A DNA stretch of 5,960 nt, from the NCBI GenBank assembly GCA_026990045.1, contig JALSIK010000038.1, forward strand, positions 1 to 5,960. The letters run 5' to 3'. The translations under genes were made by a program, and so were the position numbers. The first letter of the stretch is position 1. Every line of letters begins with the position of its first letter. Origin of the DNA: Chromatiales bacterium. Its GTDB lineage: Bacteria; Pseudomonadota; Gammaproteobacteria; CAMYNG01. Below the pieces are notes generated by a model. That model searched no databases and had not been told where the DNA came from. It saw nothing but the letters and a program-made list of their open reading frames with translations. Of the stretch, positions 1 to 5,734 are shown in pieces.

Positions 1-1
1 G

Positions 2-928
2 AGCCTGCCGCGGCGGCCCGGCACGGTGCGGGAGGTGCTCTGGCAGGCCCTGCTGCGGCAGAACCTGGGCTGCAGCCACATGGCCTGGGAGAGCGGCGTG
101 CGGGAGGGGGCCGGCCCCGACGCCTACGGCCTGGAGGCCGAGGAGGTGGCGGAGGCCCTGGCCCTGGCCGCCGAGGGGCTGCGCATCGTGCTCGTCCCGA
201 CCCCCGTCCCGGCCTATCTGGAGGAGGCCGGGGGCTTCGTCCCCTGGCGGGAGCTGCCCGCTGGCGCCCGTCCCCGGCGCCTGGGCGAGGCGGAGCTGAT
301 GGGGCGGCTCCGGGAGGGGCGGGAGGTGCCGGCCTGGTTCTCCTTCCCCGAGGTCATGGCCGAGATGCGCCAGCGCTTCCCGGCCCGCTCCCGGCAGGGC
401 TTCACCCTGTTCTTCACCGGCCTGTCCGGGGCTGGCAAGTCCACGGTGGCCAAGGCCGTGATGGCCAAGCTCCTGGAGCTGGGGGGGCGGCCGGTGACCC
501 TCCTGGACGGGGACGTGGTCCGCAAGCACCTCTCCAGCGAGCTGGGCTTCTCCCGGGAGCACCGGAACCTCAACATCCGGCGCATCGGCTTCGTGGCCAG
601 CCAGATCACCAGGAACGGGGGGGTGGCCATCTGCGCCCCCATCGCCCCCTACGCCGCGGTGCGCCGGGAGGTGCGGGAGATGATCAGCCCCTACGGGGGG
701 TTCATCGAGATCCACGTGGCCACCCCCCTGGAGGTCTGCGAGCGGCGGGACCGCAAGGGTCTGTACGCCAAGGCCCGGGCGGGCCTGATCCGGGAGTTCA
801 CCGGCATCTCCGACCCCTACGAGCCGCCGGAGGACCCCGAGCTGCGCCTGGACACCAGCGAGCTCAGCGTGGAGGAGGCCGCCCAGCGGGTCTTCCTCTA
901 CCTGGAGCGGGAGGGCTACATCGGCTAG
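2..928 (+). CDS. Two-domain ATP-sulfurylase-like / adenylylsulfate (APS) kinase, 5' end outside window
   Basis: The frame is open from the window edge, so the start lies upstream. Numbering residues from the GTG codon at 26, residues 1-115 resemble the C-terminal part of ATP sulfurylase (REVLWQALLRQNLGCSH; later GRLREGREVPAWFSFPEV). Residues 125-300 are a complete APS kinase, which phosphorylates APS to PAPS with ATP in the cytoplasm. Visible motifs are the P-loop GLSGAGKST (132-140), DGDVVRKHLS (161-170), the RNLNIRRIGF segment, KGLYAKARAG (244-253) and FTGI (258-261). The serine that is phosphorylated in E. coli CysC (FISPH) is Ala207 here (CAPIAPYA); as I recall, this is common in bacterial fused forms. 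The sulfurylase motif GRDHAG, expected just after GCTHF, is replaced by a sequence around AWESGVREG, so this half is probably not catalytic. Thiobacillus denitrificans has a known two-domain APS kinase with an inactive sulfurylase-like domain; this protein may be of that kind. The stop is TAG, with a second in-frame TAG 12 bases later. The APS kinase call is very secure; the state of the first domain is inference. Confidence 0.92.
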   Translation, partial: SLPRRPGTVREVLWQALLRQNLGCSHMAWESGVREGAGPDAYGLEAEEVAEALALAAEGLRIVLVPTPVPAYLEEAGGFVPWRELPAGARPRRLGEAELMGRLREGREVPAWFSFPEVMAEMRQRFPARSRQGFTLFFTGLSGAGKSTVAKAVMAKLLELGGRPVTLLDGDVVRKHLSSELGFSREHRNLNIRRIGFVASQITRNGGVAICAPIAPYAAVRREVREMISPYGGFIEIHVATPLEVCERRDRKGLYAKARAGLIREFTGISDPYEPPEDPELRLDTSELSVEEAAQRVFLYLEREGYIG

Positions 929-959
929 ACCGGGGCCTAGACCGGTGGCGGGGAGGGGA

Positions 960-996
960 TTGACAGGCGCCCACACATCTCCCAAAATACGCCCCC
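960..996 (+). promoter_or_regulatory. Sigma70-type promoter of the tRNA-tuf unit with GC-rich discriminator
   Basis: A perfect -35 box TTGACA lies at 960-965. After a 17-base spacer there is a -10 box CAAAAT at 983-988, matching TATAAT at four of six positions. The bases between the -10 box and the expected start near 995-996 are ACGCCCCC. Such a GC-rich discriminator is typical of stable-RNA promoters under stringent (ppGpp) control. The mature tRNA-Tyr begins about 13 bases after the predicted start. No A/T-rich UP element is seen upstream, where the sequence is GC-rich. The start site and the regulation are inferred, not shown. Confidence 0.8.
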
Positions 997-1008
997 TTCT
1001 ATGCTCGA

Positions 1009-1093
1009 GGAGGGGTTCCCGAGCGGTCAAAGGGATCAGACTGTAAATCTGACGGCTCTGCCTTCGGAGGTTCGAATCCTCCCCCCTCCACCA
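1009..1093 (+). tRNA. tRNA-Tyr (anticodon GTA)
   Basis: The acceptor stem GGAGGGG (1009-1015) pairs with CCCCTCC (1083-1089), followed by discriminator A and an encoded CCA (1091-1093). The anticodon stem TCAGA/TCTGA (1036-1040/1048-1052) encloses loop CTGTAAA, with anticodon GTA at 1043-1045. The T arm is GGAGG-TTCGAAT-CCTCC (1066-1082). The long variable arm between the anticodon and T arms makes this a class II tRNA, as expected for bacterial tRNA-Tyr. It is first in the cluster; the E. coli tufB operon has a tRNA-Thr(TGT) before it, which is absent here because only 80 bases separate this gene from the upstream CDS. Confidence 0.97.
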
Positions 1094-1163
1094 GGTTGGA
1101 AGGCGAGGCGGCGGAGGCCGGCGCGGCGGGCGGGTGGCCGGCGCTGGGGACGCCGCCCCCAAG
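1094..1163 (+). other. Tyr-Gly tRNA spacer with a duplicated GC palindrome
   Basis: This 70-base spacer is very GC-rich. The 9-mer GGCCGGCGC occurs at 1116-1124 and again at 1136-1144, exactly 20 bases apart. Because its core GCCGGC is its own reverse complement, the copies at 1117-1122 and 1137-1142 can pair as a six-base stem with a 14-base loop. A role in processing the tRNA precursor is possible but not shown. No open reading frame or promoter is recognised. Confidence 0.45.
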
Positions 1164-1237
<74 letters not shown>

Positions 1238-1276
1238 TACGGGGCCGCCGCGGGCGGTGCCGGAAAGGTTTGATCG
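1238..1276 (+). other. Gly-Thr tRNA spacer with small hairpin
   Basis: This 39-base spacer contains CCGCC (1245-1249), loop GCG, then GGCGG (1253-1257), a compact five-base-pair hairpin. No T-run follows, so it is not an intrinsic terminator. It may help separate the two tRNAs during processing; this is inference. Confidence 0.4.
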
Positions 1277-1352
<76 letters not shown>

Positions 1353-1361
1353 TCCGCATGA

Positions 1362-1387
1362 GGCGCCTCTACCGCCGGTGAGGCGCC
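1362..1387 (+). promoter_or_regulatory. Strong GC hairpin in the tRNA-Thr/tuf leader
   Basis: GGCGCCTC (1362-1369) pairs with GAGGCGCC (1380-1387). Inside it, past an unpaired T, ACC (1371-1373) pairs with GGT (1377-1379) around a GCC loop, giving about 11 GC-rich base pairs. No T-tract follows, so this is unlikely to be a simple terminator. It could mark the RNA cleavage point between the tRNA-Thr 3' end and the tuf message, or protect the tuf message 5' end. The function is inference. Confidence 0.55.
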
Positions 1388-1400
1388 GTCGGCGTCGGTG

Positions 1401-1415
1401 CGCGCGCGGCGCGCG
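1401..1415 (+). repeat. Alternating CG inverted repeat in the tuf leader
   Basis: CGCGCGC (1401-1407) and GCGCGCG (1409-1415) form a near-perfect inverted repeat around a single G. As RNA it could fold into a short hairpin; as DNA the alternating CG run is prone to unusual helix forms. It lies 36 bases before the tuf start. No function is assigned. Confidence 0.4.
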
Positions 1416-1451
1416 GGAGACAGATCCTGAGCATTTGGAAGGGTTGCTGCG

Positions 1452-2645
1452 ATGGCCAAGGAGAAGTTTGAGCGTAAGAAGCCGCACGTGAATGTGGGGA
1501 CGATTGGTCACGTGGATCATGGGAAGACGACGCTGACGGCGGCGCTGACGAAGGTGTCGGCGGAGAAGTTTGGTGGTGCGGAGGTGAAGGCGTACGACCA
1601 GATTGATTCGGCGCCGGAGGAGCGTGCGCGGGGGATCACGATTGCGACGGCGCACGTGGAGTATGAGACGGAGAAGCGTCATTATGCGCATGTGGACTGC
1701 CCGGGTCATGCGGATTATGTGAAGAACATGATCACGGGTGCGGCGCAGATGGATGGTGCGATTTTGGTGGTGTCGGCGGCGGATGGTCCGATGCCGCAGA
1801 CGCGGGAGCATATTTTGCTGGCGCGTCAGGTGGGTGTGCCGCACATTGTGGTGTATTTGAACAAGGCGGACATGGTGGATGATCCGGAGCTCCTGGAGCT
1901 GGTGGAGATGGAGGTGCGGGAGCTCTTGGACAAGTATGAGTTTCCGGGTGATGAGACGCCGGTGGTGGTGGGTTCGGCGCTGAAGGCGCTGGAGGGGGAT
2001 GAGTCGGAGCTGGGTGTGCCGTCTGTGCTGAAGCTGATGGAGGCGATGGACGAGTACATTCCGGTTCCGGAGCGGCCGGTGGATCAGCCGTTTTTGATGC
2101 CGATTGAGGATGTGTTCTCCATCTCGGGCCGTGGGACGGTGGTGACGGGCCGTATTGAGCGTGGCAAGGTGAAGGTGGGTGATGAGGTGGAGATTGTGGG
2201 TCTGCGTGAGACGCAGAAGACCACGGTGACGGGGGTGGAGATGTTCCGCAAGGTCCTGGACGAGGGCGTTGCGGGTGACAATGTGGGTGTGTTGCTGCGT
2301 GGCACGAAGAAGGACGAGGTGGAGCGTGGTCAGGTGCTGGCGCAGCCTGGGACGATCACGCCGCATGTGCGTTTTGAGGCGGAGGTGTATGTGCTGAGCA
2401 AGGAGGAGGGTGGTCGTCACACGCCTTTCTTCAATGGGTATCGCCCGCAGTTTTACTTCCGGACGACGGATGTGACGGGGACGGTGGAGTTGCCGGAAGG
2501 GGTGGAGATGGTGATGCCTGGGGACAATGTGTCGATGGCGGTGTCGCTGATTGCGCCGATTGCGATGGAGGAGGGTTTGCGCTTCGCCATTCGCGAGGGT
2601 GGTCGCACGGTGGGCGCCGGCGTCGTCACCAAGATCATCGAGTGA
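1452..2645 (+). CDS. tuf: Translation elongation factor EF-Tu
   Basis: EF-Tu is the cytoplasmic GTPase that carries aminoacyl-tRNA to the ribosomal A site. The 397-residue protein is full length (E. coli 394). GTPase motifs are G1 GHVDHGKT (19-26), switch I RGITI (60-64), G3 DCPGH (82-86, with the catalytic His86), NKAD (137-140) and GSAL (174-177). Domain 2 follows from about residue 212, and domain 3 ends in GRTVGAGVVTKIIE. The ATG at 1452 is preceded by GGAAGGG (1437-1443) at an 8-base spacing, and the N-terminus MAKEKFERKKPHVNVGTIGH matches the family. It follows Tyr-Gly-Thr tRNAs, as tufB does, yet leads directly into rpsJ, as beside tufA. Third codon positions are odd: by hand count 27 of 30 Ala codons are GCG, 25 of 27 Thr are ACG, 46 of 51 Val are GTG, and about 88 codons end in T. 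The identity is certain; the cause of the codon bias is not. Confidence 0.99.
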   Translation: MAKEKFERKKPHVNVGTIGHVDHGKTTLTAALTKVSAEKFGGAEVKAYDQIDSAPEERARGITIATAHVEYETEKRHYAHVDCPGHADYVKNMITGAAQMDGAILVVSAADGPMPQTREHILLARQVGVPHIVVYLNKADMVDDPELLELVEMEVRELLDKYEFPGDETPVVVGSALKALEGDESELGVPSVLKLMEAMDEYIPVPERPVDQPFLMPIEDVFSISGRGTVVTGRIERGKVKVGDEVEIVGLRETQKTTVTGVEMFRKVLDEGVAGDNVGVLLRGTKKDEVERGQVLAQPGTITPHVRFEAEVYVLSKEEGGRHTPFFNGYRPQFYFRTTDVTGTVELPEGVEMVMPGDNVSMAVSLIAPIAMEEGLRFAIREGGRTVGAGVVTKIIE

Positions 2646-2650
2646 GCGGC

Positions 2651-2962
2651 ATGGCCAAGCAGAGGATCCGCATCCGGCTCAAGGCGTTCGACCACCGCCT
2701 CATCGACCGGTCGGCGCGGGAGATCGTGGAGACGGCCAAGCGCACCGGCGCGCAGGTGCGCGGCCCGATCCCGCTGCCCACGAAGTACGAGCGCTACACG
2801 GTGCTGATCTCCCCGCACGTCAACAAGGACGCGCGGGACCAGTACGAGATCCGCACCCACAAGCGGCTGCTGGACATCGTGGACCCCACCGACAAGACGG
2901 TGGACGCCTTGATGAAGCTGGACCTGGCGGCCGGCGTGGACGTGCAGATCAAGCTGCACTGA
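2651..2962 (+). CDS. rpsJ: Small-subunit ribosomal protein S10 (NusE)
   Basis: The 103-residue protein equals the E. coli S10 length and shares most of its sequence, for example RIRIRLKAFDHRLID, EIVETAKRTGAQVRGPIPLP, TVLISPHVNKDARDQYEIRT and KTVDAL followed by DLAAGVDVQI. S10 sits in the head of the 30S subunit. As NusE it also binds NusB and NusG in transcription antitermination of rRNA operons and in coupling transcription to translation. The ATG at 2651 was chosen because it gives MAKQRIRIR; an in-frame GTG at 2642 overlaps the tuf stop and would add only three residues. Just five bases separate the tuf stop from this start and the ribosome binding site is weak, so translation is probably coupled to tuf. 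Codon use differs sharply from tuf: by hand count about 50 of 103 codons end in C and none end in T. Confidence 0.98.
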   Translation: MAKQRIRIRLKAFDHRLIDRSAREIVETAKRTGAQVRGPIPLPTKYERYTVLISPHVNKDARDQYEIRTHKRLLDIVDPTDKTVDALMKLDLAAGVDVQIKLH

Positions 2963-2986
2963 GGCCGCTGGGAGGGGGCACGCACC

Positions 2987-3637
2987 ATGGCGATCGGAGT
3001 GGTGGGACGCAAGCGCGGGATGACCCGCATCTTCACCGAGGACGGGGCCTCCGTGCCGGTGACGGTGATCGAGGTCGAGCCCAACCGCATCACGCAGGTC
3101 AAGACCGAGGAGCGGGACGGCTATCGGGCCGTGCAGGTCACGGTGGGCGGCCGCAAGCCTTCGCGTCTGGCGCGGCCGCTGGCCGGGCACTACGCCAAGG
3201 CCGGCGTGGAGCCGGGGCGGGGGCTGTGGGAGTTCCGCCTGGAGGACGGCGAAGGCGAGGGGCTCGAGCCGGGGGCCGAGATCCGGGTGGACATCTTCGA
3301 GCCCGGCCAGAAGGTGGATGTGACGGGGGTGAGCATCGGCAAGGGCTTCGCCGGAACGGTGAAGCGCCACCACTTCCGCACGCAGGACGCCAGCCACGGC
3401 AACTCGCTCTCGCACCGCGTGCCCGGCTCCATCGGACAGAACCAGACGCCGGGGCGGGTCTTCAAGGGTAAGCGCATGGCCGGGCACATGGGCAACGTGC
3501 GCCGCACGGTCCAGAACCTGGAGGTGGTCCGGGTGGACCCCGAGCGCAACCTGCTGCTGATCAAGGGATCCGTGGCCGGTCCGGCGGGGCGTGACGTGAT
3601 CGTGCGCCCGGCGGTCAAGGCCGGTAAGAAGGGCTGA
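2987..3637 (+). CDS. rplC: Large-subunit ribosomal protein L3
   Basis: L3 is a primary binder of 23S rRNA and helps nucleate 50S assembly; a long extension reaches toward the peptidyl-transferase centre. The 216-residue protein is slightly longer than E. coli L3 (209). It carries GRKRGMTRIFTEDG near the start, AGVEPGRGLWEFRL (72-85), GKGFAGTVKRHHFRTQDASH (118-137) and RVPGSIGQNQTPG (144-156). The second Gln of QNQ (residue 153) corresponds to E. coli Gln150, the site methylated by PrmB. Extra length comes from an acidic, glycine-rich insert near residues 86-93. The ATG at 2987 follows GGAGGGGG with good spacing, 24 bases after the rpsJ stop. The similarity to E. coli is the best clue to a gammaproteobacterial host. 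Confidence 0.98.
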   Translation: MAIGVVGRKRGMTRIFTEDGASVPVTVIEVEPNRITQVKTEERDGYRAVQVTVGGRKPSRLARPLAGHYAKAGVEPGRGLWEFRLEDGEGEGLEPGAEIRVDIFEPGQKVDVTGVSIGKGFAGTVKRHHFRTQDASHGNSLSHRVPGSIGQNQTPGRVFKGKRMAGHMGNVRRTVQNLEVVRVDPERNLLLIKGSVAGPAGRDVIVRPAVKAGKKG

Positions 3638-3648
3638 GGGGGGCGGCC

Positions 3649-4272
3649 ATGGAGCTGGAGGTCATCGACGCGAGCGGGGCCGCCAAGGGGCAGGTCAGCC
3701 TACCGGATGCGGTCTTCGGGGGGCGCTTCAACGAGGCCTTGGTGCACCAGGTAGTGGTGGCCTATCTGGCGGGCGCTCGTGCCGGCACCAAGGCCCAGAA
3801 GACGCGGGCCGAGGTGCGGGGCGGCGGCCGCAAGCCCTGGAGGCAGAAGGGCACCGGGCGCGCCCGGCACGGCTCCATCCGCAGCCCGCTGTGGCGGGGC
3901 GGCGGCAAGGTCTTCGCGGCCAAGCCGCGCGACCACTCGCAGAAGGTGAACAAGAAGATGTACCGGGGTGCGCTGCGGTCCATCTTCTCCGGCCTCGTGG
4001 AGCAGGGCCGGCTGCTGGTCGTCGAGGAGGGCGCGCTGGCCCTCGAGGCGCCCAAGACGCGTGAGCTGGCCGCCCGGCTGCGCACCCTGGGCCTCGACGA
4101 CGCCCTTCTGGTCACGGCGACCTTCGACGAGAAGCTGTATCTGGCCGCGCGCAACCTCCCGCGCATCGACGTGCGGGAGGTGGACGACTTGGACCCGGTG
4201 GCGCTCATCGCGCACGAGCGGGTGGTTGTCACGCCCAAGGTCGCGGCCCACATCGGGGAGCGGCTGGCATGA
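3649..4272 (+). CDS. rplD: Large-subunit ribosomal protein L4
   Basis: L4 binds 23S rRNA in early 50S assembly and its long loop lines the peptide exit tunnel. In E. coli it also represses the S10 operon through the leader RNA. The protein has 207 residues (E. coli 201), with RFNEALVHQVVVAYLAGAR (26-44), the tunnel loop GGRKPWRQKGTGRARHGS (59-76), DHSQKVNKKMYRGALRSI (95-112), EAPKTRELA and YLAARNL. Lys67 in WRQKG corresponds to E. coli Lys63, where erythromycin-resistance changes are known; it is wild-type here. The ATG at 3649 lies 11 bases after the rplC stop, behind a G-rich binding site. The stop overlaps the rplW start (ATGA). No L4-responsive leader could fit upstream of rpsJ, so the autoregulation may be missing or act elsewhere. 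Confidence 0.98.
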   Translation: MELEVIDASGAAKGQVSLPDAVFGGRFNEALVHQVVVAYLAGARAGTKAQKTRAEVRGGGRKPWRQKGTGRARHGSIRSPLWRGGGKVFAAKPRDHSQKVNKKMYRGALRSIFSGLVEQGRLLVVEEGALALEAPKTRELAARLRTLGLDDALLVTATFDEKLYLAARNLPRIDVREVDDLDPVALIAHERVVVTPKVAAHIGERLA

Positions 4273-4565
4273 ACAAGGAGCGCATCCTCAAGGTGCTGCT
4301 GGCGCCGCACGTCTCAGAGAAGTCCACCCTGGCGGCGGACAGGCACCGGCAGTTCGTGTTCCGGGTGGCGCCGGACGCCACCAAGCCCGAGATCAAGCGG
4401 GCCGTGGAGGACCTGTTCCAGGTGAAGGTGGAGAGCGTCCAGGTCCTCAACGTGAAGGGCAAGCGCAAGCGCTTCGGCATGATCGAGGGCCGGCGGGCCG
4501 GCGTGCGCAAGGCGTACGTGCGGCTCCAGCCGGGCTACGACATCGACTTCGGCTCCGCGCAGTGA
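4269..4565 (+). CDS. rplW: Large-subunit ribosomal protein L23
   Basis: L23 lies beside the peptide exit tunnel and forms the docking site for trigger factor and the signal recognition particle. The 98-residue protein (E. coli 100) has the conserved LKVLLAPHVSEKST near its start; Glu17 corresponds to E. coli Glu18, the trigger-factor contact. Further conserved parts are PDATKPEIKRAVEDLFQVKV and NVKGKRKRFG. The ATG at 4269 overlaps the rplD stop by four bases, suggesting coupled translation, with a GGGGAG site at 4255-4260 inside the end of rplD. Confidence 0.98.
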   Translation: MNKERILKVLLAPHVSEKSTLAADRHRQFVFRVAPDATKPEIKRAVEDLFQVKVESVQVLNVKGKRKRFGMIEGRRAGVRKAYVRLQPGYDIDFGSAQ

Positions 4566-4599
4566 GGCGGGGCGCGAGCAGGCAGCGAGGGTCCTGACG

Positions 4600-5421
4600 A
4601 TGCCGTTGGTGAAAGCCAAGCCGACCTCTCCCGGGCGCCGCTTCGTGGTCCGGGTCGTGGAGCCGGCCCTGCACAAGGGCCGGCCCTATGCCCCGCTGAC
4701 GGAGAAGCTGACCAAGACCGGCGGGCGCAACAACCTGGGCCGCATCACCGTGCGGCACCGGGGCGGCGGGCACAAGCGGCTGTACCGGATCATCGACTTC
4801 CGGCGCGACAAGGACGGCGTGCCGGCCCGGGTGGAGCGGCTGGAGTACGATCCGAACCGCAGCGCCCACATCGCGCTGGTCCTGTATGCAGACGGCGAGC
4901 GGCGCTACATCATCGCCCCCAAGGGACTGCAGGCGGGAGACGAGATCGTCTCGGGCCCGGAGGCCCCCATCCGGGTGGGCAACTGCCTGCCGCTGCGGAA
5001 CATCCCCGTGGGCACCACGGTGCACTGCGTGGAGTTGCGCCCGGGCAAGGGCGGGCAGCTCGGTCGGGCGGCGGGCGCGGCCATCCAGCTGGTGGCCAAG
5101 GAGGGGCAGTACGCCACCCTGCGCCTGCGCTCCGGGGAGATGCGCAAGGTGCACATCGAGTGCCGGGCCACGGTGGGCGAGGTGGGCAACAGCCAGCACA
5201 ACCTGCGCTCCCTGGGCAAGGCGGGCGCGGCGCGCTGGCGGGGCATCCGCCCGACGGTGCGGGGCGTGGCTATGAACCCCGTGGATCACCCCCACGGCGG
5301 CGGCGAGGGGCGCACCTCGGGCGGCCGGCATCCGGTCACCCCGTGGGGCGTGCCGACCAAGGGCCACAAGACGCGGAAGAACAGGCGTTCGGACAAGATG
5401 ATCGTGCGCCGGCGGAAGTGA
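4600..5421 (+). CDS. rplB: Large-subunit ribosomal protein L2
   Basis: L2 is one of the most conserved 50S proteins; it is needed for subunit association and sits near the peptidyl-transferase centre. The length of 273 residues equals E. coli L2. The N-terminus VKAKPTSPGRRFVVRVV, RLEYDPNRSAHIALVLY, GERRYIIAPKGL, GEMRKVHIECRATVGEVGN, GKAGAARWRGIRPTVRG and MNPVDHPHGGGEGR are all present. His230, counting the initial Met, corresponds to the functionally important His229 of E. coli numbering. The ATG at 4600 follows GAGGG (4587-4591) at an 8-base spacing. The 34-base gap after rplW is the longest between CDSs from tuf onward and shows no terminator. Confidence 0.99.
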   Translation: MPLVKAKPTSPGRRFVVRVVEPALHKGRPYAPLTEKLTKTGGRNNLGRITVRHRGGGHKRLYRIIDFRRDKDGVPARVERLEYDPNRSAHIALVLYADGERRYIIAPKGLQAGDEIVSGPEAPIRVGNCLPLRNIPVGTTVHCVELRPGKGGQLGRAAGAAIQLVAKEGQYATLRLRSGEMRKVHIECRATVGEVGNSQHNLRSLGKAGAARWRGIRPTVRGVAMNPVDHPHGGGEGRTSGGRHPVTPWGVPTKGHKTRKNRRSDKMIVRRRK

Positions 5422-5448
5422 CCGCCGGCCCAGGAGGAGGCAGCAGAC

Positions 5449-5721
5449 GTGCCACGCTCGGTCAAGAAGGGTCCTTTCGTCGACCTGCACCTGATGAAGA
5501 AGGTGCAGGAGGCGGTGGCCACGGGCAGCAAGCGGCCCATCAAGACCTGGTCGCGCCGGTCCATGATCGTGCCGGAGATGGTGGGGCTCACCATTGCCGT
5601 GCACAACGGGCGCCAGCATGTGCCCATCCTGATCACGGAGAACATGGTGGGGCACAAGCTGGGTGAGTTCGCGGCGACCCGCACCTTCCGCGGGCACGCC
5701 GGCGCGAAGAAGGCCAAGTGA
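5449..5721 (+). CDS. rpsS: Small-subunit ribosomal protein S19 (GTG start)
   Basis: S19 is in the 30S head, near the A-site tRNA and the bridge to the 50S subunit. The 90-residue protein (E. coli 92) shows the family start PRSVKKGPFVDLHLMKKV, then TWSRRSMIVPEMVGLTIAVH, NGRQHVPI and MVGHKLGEFAATRTFRGH. The start is GTG at 5449, since the family always begins MPRS and no ATG lies nearby. It is served by an extended AGGAGGAGG site at 5432-5440, 8 bases upstream, the strongest ribosome binding site in this window, which may offset the weaker start codon. Confidence 0.98.
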   Translation: MPRSVKKGPFVDLHLMKKVQEAVATGSKRPIKTWSRRSMIVPEMVGLTIAVHNGRQHVPILITENMVGHKLGEFAATRTFRGHAGAKKAK

Positions 5722-5734
5722 CGTGGAGGCGGCC

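Noticed and set aside
925..946. Inverted repeat ACCGG/CCGGT and 9-base direct repeat CTAGACCGG after the APS kinase gene
   Set aside because: The stem is only five base pairs and lacks a T-tract, so it is not a credible terminator; the short repeat merely duplicates an in-frame TAG and may be chance.
1353..1451. Separate promoter for tuf between tRNA-Thr and the start codon
   Set aside because: The stretch is dominated by GC hairpins and shows no paired -35/-10 boxes with acceptable spacing.
2642..2650. GTG at 2642 as the rpsJ start
   Set aside because: It is in frame and overlaps the tuf stop, but the ATG at 2651 gives the exact family length of 103 residues and the usual N-terminus.
2551..3471. 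Forward open frame in another phase over tuf end, rpsJ and rplC
   Set aside because: It overlaps three certain genes, and its Arg/Gly/Ala-rich product is typical of a shifted frame in GC-rich DNA.
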